DNA of 64,000 nucleotides from Neoceratodus forsteri (Eukaryota > Chordata > Ceratodontiformes > Ceratodontidae): the NCBI GenBank assembly GCA_016271365.2, contig CM028136.1, positions 473,120,001 through 473,184,000 on the forward strand, written 5' to 3'. Within the stretch, counting starts at the first letter, position 1; each line of letters begins with the position of its first letter. The translations under genes and the position numbers were made by a program. The notes beneath the pieces are model-generated. The model searched no databases and was not told where the DNA came from. It saw only the letters and a program-made list of their open reading frames with translations. Shown here in pieces: positions 40,935-52,814 of the stretch.

Positions 40935-42400
40935 CTGGAGATTTATTTATTTTTTATTATTTCATTTAAAAGTTTCACCAGGAAAGGCATACTGAGTTAG
41001 AAGCTTGTTTCCAGATGTGTCCTGGGGAAAGGGGAGGTGGATATTACAATTTCTGGAAATTACAGACAATACAAGAATACATTGCAAAATAGAATTGCAA
41101 GAAATTTTGTGCGCATTACATCCAGAAAACATTAGAAATACAGACAATACAAGAATACATTGCAAGATAGAATTGTAAGAAATTTAGAGAGCATTACATC
41201 CAGAATACATTTTAGATTACAGACAAATACAAGAATACATTGCAAGATTCACCAAAGGAGATATCCGCCAGGACAGATGATAGGATGTCAATGATACTTG
41301 AGGGGTGGGAACCAGGGCAGCAGTATATATCTGCAATATACATATGGAGGGAGTGAGGGATGGTGAGCTTTAGTAATAGCTCATAGATTGAAGATATGGA
41401 GGTACCTAAGACTGGCATGAGCTGAAGGGCAGAGGTTAGGTACATGGTCATCCCACTGTCCCTGCCAGAGCAGTCTTGGTGGATAATGGTATAACCAGGA
41501 ATGGATATGTTTATGTCGGGAGTTTTAGGTGCAAGCCATGTTTCTGTTAGTATTAGTATGTCAGGCCTGAGGGTTGACACGAGGACCTGGAGTGGGGGTA
41601 GTTTGGGGAGGAGTCTTCTAATGTTTAAGTGAACGATCCTTAACTCATGGGGAGGTGGGAGGGAAGGGATGGGTCCGGGTTTGATTCTTTGTCCCCTGCT
41701 AGCAACAGAGTGATCATATGCAGGGGGAAGGAGCAAAGTTTCTTTTTTTAACAGTGGTTGCAAGAAAGTGGGGCAACAGGGAGATGTGGAAAGTGTGGGG
41801 GTAAGGACTGAGAAGTACAGCATGGAGGCAGGAGGAGGGAAGGACTGAAGCCCCTGGGATCCACAGGCAGTATGAAAGGGTACTAGGGAGATGGAATGTA
41901 GTTGGGTGATATGTGGGAGCTATTTGTGGGTAGGACACAGAAGTGAGAGGGTAGGGGAGGGAGGAAGGGGGGGAGTGAGGTGAAGGTGATGAGGAGAGAG
42001 AGAAAACCAAGGGTAAGAAGAAACATGGTAGGGTGGACAGAAACAGGGACCAGGTGGAGGAGGGCTTCTTTTGGTTGCTAATTGAGGGGGGATACAGCAA
42101 TGAGAACATGAAAAATCAAGGAGAGAGGCAGTAGTGGTTAGAGCAGCAAAACTTAGGTTTCTAGTTGATGTGGGAGTTACTATTAGATGAATGGTTGATG
42201 TAGCAGGCTAGAGTAAGTGGGGGGTGGTGATGAGGGGAGAGAGCTGAACTAAGTCAGAATGTAGGGATGGGTGTGGAAGTGAGCTGATTGGTTCACACAC
42301 ATGCACAAGCCATTCCTATAAAAGGAACACCAGCTTAGGGTGGAGGGTGGCTGGGGTGGGTGGGCGGAAGAGATAAGTGGTGATGCAACAGTTCATCTGT
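40935..42400 (-). mobile_element. Internally deleted LINE (L2/Rex-like group): endonuclease joined to 3' UTR
   Basis: On the minus strand, 41823-41250 encodes an apurinic-type endonuclease start: LRIVHLNIRRLLPKLPPL, DILILTETWLAPKT, ISIPGYTIIHQDCSGRDSG and YIADIYCCPG. The frame then enters a 78 bp tandem repeat, and the 3' end follows (CTGGAAACAAGCTTC, TTTCCTGGTGAAAC, AAATAAATAAAT). The reverse transcriptase is absent. The part from 41830 to about 42400 is pyrimidine-rich on this strand and may be the element's 5' region. The 3' end matches the LINE at 44960-47845. Confidence 0.75.
41062..41246 (-). repeat. 78-79 bp tandem repeat in the LINE 3' UTR
   Basis: ACAGACAATACAAGAATACA recurs at 41062, 41140 and 41219 (the last with one extra A). 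Periods are 78 and 79 bp. The middle of the unit contains GCATTACATCCAGAA. Confidence 0.9.
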
Positions 42401-43055
42401 TCCCGACCACTGCATGTCCATACTGACCCACACATTCTTTCATTCAACTGAGCTGCCTACTAACCACAGTAGACTTGCTGCAGCTTTTCCTTACTCCAAT
42501 TATGCTCTGGACTTTCTGTGTCTCCTTCCATTCTGGCTAGCAGATGAAAGCCAAATGGCTTATTCATAGTTTATCTTTCACAAACAAACAGACTGTCATG
42601 GCATAGCTCAAACTCTTCATGGACAGCAGTACTGCTGCTCACAGATCTCTCCCAGGTCTGACCAAAGTCTTCACAGTCCCTGCTTTATCACATGAGAATC
42701 ATCAGCTCCAATTGGTTCAGCAGGCTGTCAGTCAAGACCAGTCAGTTCTGTTAGCCAAATACACACTAACCTATAGGTTACAAAAAGAGTGTCTACATGA
42801 ATCAGTCCTTCAGCATCCCAAAGGTCTCTGCAAAGCTTTCTTTGCATGGGCTCTGTTCTTAAAGGATATATTTCCATAGGGCTCCTGACATTTTACATTG
42901 CTCCTGCCCCAAACTTCAAATTGCATGGTCACACTGACATGTTTGGTTGCATTCAAGGCATCAGTTAGGACTCCCTGGTCCCATGAGGAGCTTGTTTACA
43001 CCTCCAAATGCAGCAACCAGGGGGTACTTTGATGTATGGATGGAGCATTGCTTGG
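42400..43055. other. No recognised feature
   Basis: Holds an 86-codon plus-strand frame (42619-42879) starting MDSSTAAHRSLPGLTKVF with no family I recognise. It is probably chance. Confidence 0.35.
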
Positions 43056-43059
43056 TATG

Positions 43060-43330
43060 GCACAGTAGGCACCAAAGAAATCCAACAAAACACATCATGA
43101 GCACACTCAAAATGCACAGAAATAACAAAGACGCAAAATGCTAAATTATGCATCAAAAGATTCCCAGTTTATTCAGACAAAGTGTAACACCAGCAAGCCC
43201 TGGCACGTCGGGTCTATTCTTGATCCTTCATCAGGGAGCGTGCTTACAGATAAATCAAGGAAAATGGATGCCAGATTGCAAGCAGCTGAGGCAACTCTAA
43301 ACATTCAGGTTGACCATATTTACAATTTAA
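43060..43330 (-). mobile_element. Penelope-type end with degenerate hammerhead-like motif
   Basis: On the minus strand CTCCCTGATGAAGGATCAAG is followed by ACCCGACGTGCCAGGGCTTG and CTGGTGTTACAC, then TGTCTGAATAAACTGGGA. The arrangement and the trailing AATAAA resemble terminal repeats of Penelope-like elements. The CGAAAC box is CGACG here. It is related to 37126-37330. Confidence 0.4.
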
Positions 43331-43379
43331 ATACAGAACTGAAATGTTAGAAAAACAGATACACATCTACAATATTAAA

Positions 43380-44955
43380 ATTGTAAGTATACTTGAGGCT
43401 TTATATAGAATGTTCCTGAATACGATGAAGAACACTTGATCCATACCTTTGATCTCCCCACAAAGAACTCCCTGTTGATTGTTAACGCATTTCATTTTCC
43501 AAAAAGATAATAGATTAAACAGATCCTTTGGGCCATTTTCTATAGTGGGAGGTCAAGACATACCATCTTACCTGTAAAGGCAGCCAGTGGCCAAAGCAAC
43601 AGTTGTGACAGTCTTCAGTTTGCACCAGACTGGGAGCTGGTCTTTAGGCTGGGATGTCTAAGGGAAGTGCTGATATACTGATAAATGAATATTAGGTATT
43701 AAATGCACCAAGATTATTCATATCAAACACAGTAGAGACATCCTAAATTTCTGGCATATGAAGAGAATGTTTTAGAGCCAGGTGCATACTTTGCTCTAGT
43801 GGGGCAGACAAAGGCAAAGGTGATTAAAGATCATAAGGTCCTCATTTTGCAGTCTGGGATTTTTATTTGGAATGACTTACTGGATGTGTATCCAGACTGT
43901 GCCTATCAAAGTTGCCCTTGCAGTATTTTAGACCAGTGTGCTTACCCACTTAAATTATAAAATTAATATCAATAAAAATACATGTTCTTTGAAATAGGCC
44001 CCCTGGATGCTTTCCTGAAGTGCAATGTACTAATCATGAGGAAAAGTCTACAGTGTTTACAATAGCTTCTGATCTGGATTTGGTTGACGTAGTAGACACA
44101 GCTGAAGTAAAGGATGCTGCTGTTTAAACATGCTTTATCTTGTTAACTAATTGCTTTTGATGTCAGAAGAAATTAAGTCACTAGGTTTTGAATGCAATTT
44201 CTTGTTATTTTGGCTCTATTTTTACTCTCCATTTGTATATCAGTATAGCTTAAAATGTTTCAAAATGACAGTACTTAAAAATGCTTACCAGTAGGTACAG
44301 TACTTAAATTTGCACTTAAACATTTTTTCTGTCTTCATTCATCATAATCCCTCTCATTGCCTTTACTAGGCTAGGGCAGTTAGATTAGTTTATAACTGAA
44401 CATATTTGATAATTTGCAAATTTCAGCATAGCTTATGACAATTAATTTTAGTTTTTCTTGTTTCTTGTATATTCAGTGTCCCTCCAATGATAGTGACCTA
44501 AACTGATCTTTCCTTCTATATAATGCTTGCCTGCAGCCACTCTTTGCCTTGCAACATATTCTGCCCTCCACCAAGTCCATTCTAGTTGCACCATTTACTG
44601 CTTTCCTTTCTCCTCCCTCCCAAGACTCCTGTCTCATCTCTGTTGTATTGCTAACCCCCATCGCCATCTCATAGGGTGGGAACTGTGTAATTGAGAGCCC
44701 AGCATTCTTTCCCACTGTGCTCACTGCCCCTTACAACATTTTACTTGTTCCCTCCTCAGGTTCCTCCACTCATCACATCATTCAGGACATCATCGGAGGT
44801 CACGAAGGCTCTGTTTAAATCCAGCTTTCCCTTCCCACCCGACACTGAAACAGGAGAACTTCTGGTACTGGGACCTTCAAGCTGTTCTAGCCTTTGGTGC
44901 CTTTTCTCCTTGTGCTGCCATTGGATTTCTGTCTGTGCACAGCAATAGATTACCT
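43380..44955. other. No recognised gene; pyrimidine-rich part from 44500 may belong to the next LINE
   Basis: 43380-44470 is AT-rich with nothing recognised. From about 44500 the plus strand becomes C/T-rich, like the 5' part of the LINE family at 41830-42400 (minus), so it may be the decayed front of the 44960-47845 element. Confidence 0.4.
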
Positions 44956-46424
44956 CAAGCATGCTACCACAGCAACCCAACACAATTAATCTCCAAGCCA
45001 ATCCGACTCAACCATAAAACCCCAAACCACTCCCTCATAGATTAGGCCCTCACAACACACCCTCACCACATCATTGACCCTGGTATCCTCCCAGACTCCC
45101 TGAGTGATCACCATATGATCTACTGAGTCCACAAAATACATCATCTTAAGGCTCCCCCCACCCCCATACTGTCACTACATTCATTCCAGTCTTTAAATTT
45201 AGCATCCCTCCTATCTGAGCTTCAACTTACTGACTGGTCACCTATATCCACTGCATCCTCCATTGATGATGCCCTTAATTACTTCAATTCAAAGTTCATG
45301 AAAATATGGAATTCGCATGCCCCCTTAAAAAACATTAGGGTAAGAGTGACATATCTCCCTTGGGCCAATGCAGAACTACTAGCCTGCATGTGGACCCATG
45401 ACCAGACCTGGAAAGCATAAAAAGCTTCAGACTCTTACACTGAACTACTCAATTATCAACAACTTAGAAACAAGTGCAGCAAAGCAACAAGTTATGACAA
45501 ATCAGAATATTTCTCCAACTCCTTTAACAACAACATAAGTCACCCATCCAAATTTTGGAAAACTGTCCAATCAATCTTCTCTCCCCAGACTCAGCCTCCC
45601 ATTCCACTCCTCAAGGAAGGTAATTCCGTACTTGCTGGCCATAACTCAGTTGCAATATCTTCCAACACCTTCTTCACCTCATGCGTCTCATCCTTTCTTG
45701 CCACTCCCCCCCAAGTACCATGTCCAACCCACACTCTACCATACACTCATCCCTCCATACCACTCCAACCCACCCCACTACCACAGTCAACCCTCTCACA
45801 CTCCAATCCCAATACTCCAGTACTCCTTCCCCCTTTGCCTTCTCCTCCTTCTCACCCAACAAAGCCTTTAAAGTCCTACTAGCACAAAACCCTAGCAAAA
45901 GAAAAAGTCCTGATGGCCTCAGCCTCAAACTCCTTTATCTATCTGCCCCCTCTATCTCCTTCCCCTGGCCACTCTTCAAAACCTATCATTCTCCCTTGCT
46001 TCTGTTCCTTCAGCATGGAAACTATCGATTGTCATCCCTCTCCCTAAACGCGGAGATCCAACCTGACCCAGTAATTATCAACCAATTTCCCTACACCCAT
46101 CCTGGCCAAACTCCTGGTGCACATTACCCTTTCCCAACTCACCATCTATCATAACTTCACTTACTTCTTCATTCCTTTCCAGTCTGGCTTCTGTAAATCC
46201 CATTGTACCACCACCTACCTTCTTCGGCTTACGGATTCCAAACTCACAGGCATGGATCGGGGCAGAACACATCCGTGATATTTGTAGACTTGGCTAAAGT
46301 CTTTGATACAGTATCACACCCCTTCTTCCTCCACAAACTCAGAGCTGCTAGTATATCTATATCAGCCACTGACTGGTTCCACTCCTACCTAGCAGGTAGT
46401 ATGCAATCAGTTAAGATTGACATG

Positions 46425-46425
<1 letters not shown>

Positions 46426-46462
<37 letters not shown>

Positions 46463-46472
46463 TCTCTCTTTG
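46426..46472 (+). repeat. (TC)n microsatellite in the LINE reverse transcriptase
   Basis: It sits between the QSVKIDMS and GTSVPQGS blocks, where related LINEs encode a short linker. The two flanking blocks are in different frames, so the array also caused a frameshift. Confidence 0.9.
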
Positions 46473-47114
46473 TCCTCTCCCCATCGGTACCAGTGTCCCA
46501 CAGGGCTCTGTTCAAGGCCAAATCCTATTTTCCATCTTTCTAAATGACCTACCTGCTGTATGTTCTTCTACTGACATAAACATGTATGCAGAAGACACTG
46601 TCCTCTACAACTCTGGTGCTTCACAATTAATAGTTGCAGCTAAACTACAGCAAGATTTCCACAAGGTGCAACAGTGGTTCCAATCCAATCAACTGTTCCT
46701 AAATGCCAAAAAGGCAGTCTTCATGATCTTCAGCATTAGGCAGAGACTCTCCAAAACCTTCACCTCCACTACCTTCCTTACATTGGATGGTACACCCCTT
46801 GCGACTGTCACATCTTTTAGGTATCTTGGAGTCTAGCTAGAGCAACACCTGGACTTTTCAGTACACGTGAATGCTATTCAAAAGACACTGCATCCTAAAC
46901 TAAGTGATGTATTTAGGAACAGTGATTGTTTTCCTATACCAGCCCTCCACACCATTGTACAGAAAATTATCATCCCCACCTTTGACTATGCTGATATAGT
47001 CTATAGTGCCACCCCCAAGATCATGCTCATCAGACTGGACACCCTCTTTCACTCCTTCTGTCAATTTGCTTTATCCTGCTCCCCTTTAACCCATCACTGT
47101 GATCTCTATAAAGC

Positions 47115-47116
<2 letters not shown>

Positions 47117-47198
<82 letters not shown>

Positions 47199-47206
47199 TC
47201 CTCTCC
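47117..47206 (+). repeat. Second (TC)n microsatellite in the same LINE
   Basis: About 90 bp of TC with one TG interruption follows HHCDLYKALS. It precedes a WLSLESR-like site (SPLLSLESR). Long LSLSLS frames are artefacts. Confidence 0.95.
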
Positions 47207-47849
47207 TCTCCCTGGAATCCAGATGTCTCATCCACTCAGTTTTCTGGCAAAGCTCTGGTTCCGGTCCCTACTCTCTTACCTGACCTCTAGACTTACGACT
47301 CCATCCCTTCCCCCCTACTCTCTCCGTACCACCAACCACAGACTCCTAGCCCTCCCCCACAGACAAACCTCAACCAGGCAATCAGCCTTCTCATACAGTA
47401 TAACTGCCCTAAACAGTGAAATACCCTCCCCCTCACCATCCGCAGTACACCATAATTGGCTTCTCTTTCCTCTCTGCTTGAACAACACACCTCCCCTGCC
47501 TGTGCCTGTCCCTAATTTCACCAAGCTATCTCACTTTACCGTCACATTCCTGGTAGAGGTTCCTGTACCATCAGGTTCTTCCTTTCTACATCACTCCAGG
47601 TTGATTTCTTATTCATATTGTTCCTTACCCATTAAATTTTCTTTTGGAGACAACTGTAACTGTAAATGTAAATACTGTACTAGTATCTGTACTATGTATG
47701 TAACACTGTCAATTGTAAATACTGTGAGTTCTAACTACTGATTATGTAATGTTACAGATTTTAACTCCCTTCCCCTCTCTCCCAGGACACATCTGGAAAT
47801 GAGCATTTTTCTCAGCATGATTTCCTGGTGAAAATTTATAAATAAATGT

Positions 47850-50050
47850 TCTGTACAGACTGATGCATTATCTCTAATGCATGTTTAAAAATCAATGAAA
47901 ACAAAAGTATTAAAACAGCCATATTCAGAAGTGCATTTTCTGCCATTAAAAATGAATCCACTCAATCTGTGAACAAAAGCAACCAATATTAATGAGATCA
48001 TAATTCTAGTGGTGCTCAGCTCTGGGATTTTTAACTGAATGGTATGCAGGACCAGTTTTCAAGAAACAAGAAGTGTTATTCACCTATAGTTATTAGCAAT
48101 ATATCCAGTCCTATCCCTGTGTTAGTAATCAAATGAGATGATAGCTTGATTACAATGTAGAAATAATTCTTTTCCAAGGGAATATGTCAACTAATAACAA
48201 ACAGTGAAGCAAATCTGTTCTAAGAAAGTTGTCTAATGACAAGAACATTTTGCGTGAGCAATCAGCTCATCACAAGTTCTGCCACAGCATGGCTTCTCAA
48301 AGTCAAATAAGGACAAGTTATAAATTCTGGAAAGTACTGGGCTGTGAAGAAAATATGTGATCTCATCATTTCCCTGACATAATCAGGATTGTGCTGGCTG
48401 TGTTACTCATACAAAGAGATTATATACTGTGGTACAGCAGGATTATCTCACACACCCCATAAATACAGGTGACACCATCAGGTGCTTCACTCAGTCATAC
48501 CTGCAGCAGAATATGCATTGAAGCACATGATGCAACTGCATGTGATTAAGGATTTAAAGTGACCTCTTAAATTTAAAGTGACCTTGTAATCTACAGATAA
48601 ATTCTGCATGGGCTGAGAGTCTGAAAATTGCAGAGTGACTTTGGCAGCAATACATTTCACTTCATCATTTTTACGGTATTAGAGGTCAGTTGGTGATTCT
48701 GAAGTAACTGTCTATTAGCAGTTGATATGCTCTTTCAAATAGGCTCCAAATGGCGTCCCATAGGAGAAGATTATGGTTCATAAAGTTGAGCTATCAGACC
48801 TTTTCACCTTGTGTTTCTGCATTGTATATTTTCTTTCCTGACAGCTTTATGCAGTTTTTTAAGGAGGTGTCTGTTTGTGTCACTACTGCTGATTTGTTAC
48901 ATTTTATAGGAAATACAGTACTCTCCATGCAGAGAAAAAAGTCTCACAACCCGAGAAAAGAACCTTGTAGCTCTGCAACTGAATTTCCTGCAGTGATGCA
49001 AATTGCTGTCTAGCATTTCAATCTGTGTGGGAAATGTGTCTAGTTCATGCTCTGTTTATCTAAGGTTAAAATTCCGTCCATAAAAAATGAAGGTCATATA
49101 CCATAAAAGAAGACTGTGCCTGTAGCATCTAGATACTTTTGTGTTTGAATAGCTACTGGCTTTCGGTTACTGAAGACGATGTTAAACATCATATATACAG
49201 TATTACTCATGTTGCTAATATTCTGAACCTGTCATTTATTTCCCATTATGAAATGAGTCACGTAAATCGATTAGCAAAGACTGTGAGTTTGCTAGGGTAA
49301 TCATAAATGTATGTAGGATGTCATCATTGAAAAACGGATGTAAATCTAAAAATCATTTCAGGATTCTTTGGTTCCATGAATTTACATCTATTTGAAATGT
49401 TGATATGCACTCTTCTAGTTCTTCACTGCTAAATGCTTATTTCATCCAGGTAATGCTTCCTTCCTTTTAGAGCTGCAGTATAATTTATTTAGTGGTTTAT
49501 TAAATGTTTTGCTTCCTATGATCATTTTAGGAGATATGGCATCTTGTTTTCATGGAGGTCCCAGGGGTACTCAGTAATAGAGATGTTCTGGAAATTATGG
49601 ACATGCAAAACATTGCTGAAAGGATTCCTAAATGGTTCAAAATGAAAATGAAGGTTTCGGGTGTTTCTAATACTCCCCACATTGTTTCTATGTGCCCCAC
49701 GCTAATGACTGGGACTGCTAAGGCTGCATCATTCTGCCAGCTTGGTGAGCTGGTTCCTGGCTATCTTCACTGAGAATGACACTCCTTGGTCAGTCAGCAG
49801 GAAATGCACAAATTCCAAGTGTTCCAGGCACCATGAGTATCACCTCTAGAATGTATACAATGCCCAGCTAGCAACAGATGGATTCTAGGGATTACATCTG
49901 AACCCTGGCTTCCAGTGTAACAGTATGGTGTGCTGCCACAGCACCAGTGGGACAACAAAAATGTGTTGTTTGAACTTAAAGTAGCAGTACTTGTTAGTAG
50001 AAAGAAAATCATTATATAGATCTTTAGTAATAATGTATTTCAGGCAAAAA
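47850..50050. other. No recognised feature
   Basis: About 2.2 kb of AT-rich, apparently unique sequence. Open frames at 48750-49013 and 49552-49773 show no recognisable motif. This is the longest element-free stretch in the window as far as I can see. Confidence 0.4.
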
Positions 50051-50059
50051 CATCAATAC

Positions 50060-50310
50060 ATCCATTTTGTTTTCATTATCTAATGCTACTAACTGATGTA
50101 TTGTTTTTTTTACTCTGCTTTATATTACCTTTGGAAATGTGTTGTTGATTATTGTATATATACTTTTCTATAATACTGCATGGAAATGTGCTTTTGTTTA
50201 CTGTACTCCCATGTTCCCCTTCCCCAAGGAAGCTCTTTGAGATGAGCAATTTTATATTATTCAGTGTGCCTTTCTTGGTGAAACTTTTCAATAAATAAAT
50301 AAAATAAAAG
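50060..50310 (+). mobile_element. LINE 3' end, same family as 44960-47845
   Basis: A 5'-truncated copy holding only 3' UTR: CCCCAAGGAAGCTCTTTGAG, then CCTTTCTTGGTGAAACTTTT and AATAAATAAATAAAATAAAA. It shares the terminal block with 40935-41015 (minus) and 47785-47845. Confidence 0.7.
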
Positions 50311-50401
50311 TATTTTATTCGTGAACTGAGATATGGGATTTTGAAGTTTCTAAAAGTAACAACTCTCTGGCAACTCCCACTATGAATAAATTAAACATCT
50401 T

Positions 50402-51420
50402 ACATACGAACATATGAAAAATGCCAGCAGATACAGGCCATACAGTCTATCAAGTCTGCTCAAGTATGCAGACAACAGACCATTATACTGCAGTCTCCCC
50501 TCCCTTCCCTACCCACTCCTTTGAAGTCATGCCCCTGCTTGCTGACACTACGCCTTCACCTTCCCCAGGCAGAACATTCCACCCTGTCACCATTCTTTCC
50601 ATAAAGTAATGCCTTCTCTTTTCTCTCCTGAATCTACCTTCCTCCAGCTTCATCTATGCCCCCTAGTGTTCCCCCCCTCCACTTATGAATGTCCTCTGTT
50701 CCAACCGTATTTATGCCCTTCACATATTTAAAGGTTTCTATTATTTTCCCCATCCTCCAATGCTCCAGGGAATATACATGCTGAGTACCCTCAGTCTGTC
50801 CTTGTAGGATTTGTCCTCCAGCCAAAGGATCATCCTTATTGCTCTGCTCTGGTCCTCTTCTAGCAATTTGACATCTTTCTTCACATAGATGCACCAGTAC
50901 TGCATGCAGTACTCCAGGTGTGGCTTCACTAATGATCTGTACAGTGGCAGGATGATCTCTCCTCACCTGGAGGTGATTCTCCTTACTATAAACTCCAGCA
51001 TCTTGTTAGCTTTGGCTGCTGCTTTACTATACTGTGCTGAGTGGTTAATTTTTCCTGTTATAAGCACCTCCATATTTTATTCCTCCTGTGAAGGGGACAA
51101 CTGTACCCCCCCCCCCAAACAATAACCATTCCTTGGGCTTCATGCTCCCAAGTGCATGACTTTGCACTTCTTTGCGTTAAACCCCAGCTGTCATGTTTCT
51201 GTCCAGTGCTCAAGTTTAGCTAGATCCCCCTGCAGTCCTTGCCACCCCTCTGCATCATCCACCACTGCCTTGATCTCTGTGTCATCTGTAAAAAGGCTGA
51301 CCTTGTTCTTAATGCTATGTGAGATGGCTGTAAATATGCTAAACAACACTGGACCCAGTACCAGTATTTTGGTGAGTTGTTGCACTGCTTACAATCAGAA
51401 ATGTATGCTAGCACCCTCCT
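50402..51420 (-). mobile_element. CR1 LINE copy D (3' part)
   Basis: Reading down from about 51390, the minus strand gives LVLGPVLFSIF, VSLFTDDTEIKA (FADD changed to FTDD), LQGDLAKLEHWTET, VQSHALGSMK-like decay, then KPHLEYCMQYW and LLEEDQSRAIRMIL (50929-50800), and METFKYVKGI-like sequence near 50740. The 3' end runs through GACTTGATAGACTGTATGGC to CATATGTTCGTATG at 50402, a degenerate CR1 terminus. A run of eleven or so C (51109-51119) lies inside. Frameshifted and inactive. Confidence 0.85.
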
Positions 51421-51559
51421 AATACATCCACAGTATAATCCAGTATAAAAAGTAAAAAAAAGTGATTCTTTAAAAACTTTTTAGTGGCAGCCATCTTTAA
51501 TGACTTGAGCCATTAATTATAAAATTAGTAAAAAGGTGTTTTAAAAACATCAGAGAAAA

Positions 51560-51828
51560 ATAAAGCTATGCTGACCATGTACCATTACTATGCTTCTTTG
51601 CACTGTTTCTGTTTGCCTGCCTTATTGTAAAATTGTATGCAGTTGATCTAGCCTGTTTATTATGTACTTGTTTGATCATTTTGTATTTGTCTGACCACAT
51701 TCCATTGGAATTTGCTTTTCGTTTGGTTATGTTACTTGTAATCTCTGTCACTGATGTGGAACCTTTTTAAAAAAGCACTTGTGCTCAAAGGTATTCTCTG
51801 AAAATTTCAATAACTAAATAAATGACTG
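51560..51828 (+). mobile_element. Second LINE or SINE 3'-end type
   Basis: An AT-rich stretch with GTTTATTATGTAC and a terminal CTAAATAAATGACTGA. A similar terminal sequence is found at 56930-57118 (GTTTATTATGTACG, AATAAATAAATGACTTGA). Both look like 3' ends of one retroposon family that I cannot name. Confidence 0.5.
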
Positions 51829-51829
51829 A

Positions 51830-52805
51830 AAATCTTTGAAATACATTATTGCATTAAATAAATATGCTGAAATTTGTTGTTGACTAACAAATACTGTTGC
51901 TTTAAAGATAATACTGTGTACTGTAAATATAAGTCAGTACCAATAAAAAGCATGAAATACTGTACTTGAACAATTCTACAAGGTTCTAATGACATCATAA
52001 GGGCTTTGAGGCATACTCTGGCCCCATTTAAGCCAAAAAGACACAGCCCAATGCAGAGTTACCACTTGCTGTGCAAAGTGGTAATGAAGACTGCCTGGCA
52101 ACATTGCACTGTTTGTGACCCACTGAGCTGTGATTGATGGGGTTGTAAACCATTCCTGTGCTCCTGCAAATTGTATTGGGACAGCTAAGAATGGAGGATG
52201 GGAATGCAATACAAATTGCCATCAAGGCCATTCCTAACATATTGCATTCCTTCAATTCCTTGTGTCCCAGATTAAAAGCTGCAGTGCTGAGGTCATGTGA
52301 GCACCAAAGAAAAATCACTGCCTGAATGTTCAACTCTGTGTTGCCTCCCATTCATCTTACACTATCGGAGTACTTTCCACACTGAGGGATTATCAATTTT
52401 CCACCTGACTTGAGAACTTTCAAAATATGCAATCATCTGAGGTGCCTGCTGTCGACCCGTATCATGTTAGAAAGTTGAAATTTTGACATCGAAATTCTTT
52501 ACAGTGACAACTTCGAGGCTGTTGCTGTAAAGGACCAGCTGTCAAAATGTTGGCAGTGTTTTTCTCCCCCCTACAAACAAATTCTGACTTGGAATTTGTA
52601 ATCTAAAAGTAGTAGAGCACGAGGAGTGAAGCCCCACACAAAAAAACACCCAATGTCTGACAGGCGCAATTTTGCCTACTGACATTGTTTGTGTTACCAA
52701 GCCGCATTTAGACAACTTTGTTGTCAATGTGGCTTGGTGGAACCCTGTTGACCTCCAGTATATCCAAAAATGAAAAGAATCGATTTCTAAATCACCTCCC
52801 TCACA
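51830..52805. other. No gene recognised; possibly L1 copy B 5' UTR
   Basis: The sequence precedes L1 copy B ORF1 on the plus strand. A 132-codon minus-strand frame (52542-52940) overlaps ORF1 and has no motif. Nothing else stands out. Confidence 0.4.
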
Positions 52806-52814
52806 GACTTGCCG

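Larger units (their letters stand above)
44960..47845 (+). mobile_element. LINE of the L2/Rex-like group, degenerate ORF2 with 3' UTR
   Basis: The reading begins after the endonuclease: LPDSLSDHHMIY (about 45090), SELQLTDWSPISTASSIDDA, LPWANAELLACMWT, KFWKTVQSIFS. Reverse transcriptase blocks follow: QSGFCKSHCTTTYLLRL, VDLAKVFDTVSH (46280-46320), GTSVPQGSVQGQILFSIFL, INMYAEDTVLYNSG with YAED in place of YADD (about 46590), FLNAKKAVFMIF and FRYLGV. The C-terminal part reads RTTNHRLLALPHR and ends in NSEIPSPS. Two (TC)n tracts interrupt the coding region. The 3' UTR ends with ACACATCTGGAAATGAGC, TTTCCTGGTGAAAA and AATAAATG. Several frameshifts and stops. Confidence 0.85.

Noticed and set aside
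42619..42879. An 86-codon plus-strand frame as a small gene
   Set aside because: No motif, no splice or promoter signal I can see, and the length is within chance expectation.
46867..47741. A Ser/Leu-rich secreted or membrane protein (LSLSLS frames)
   Set aside because: The runs are (TC)n microsatellites inside a LINE reverse transcriptase, with recognisable LINE blocks on either side.
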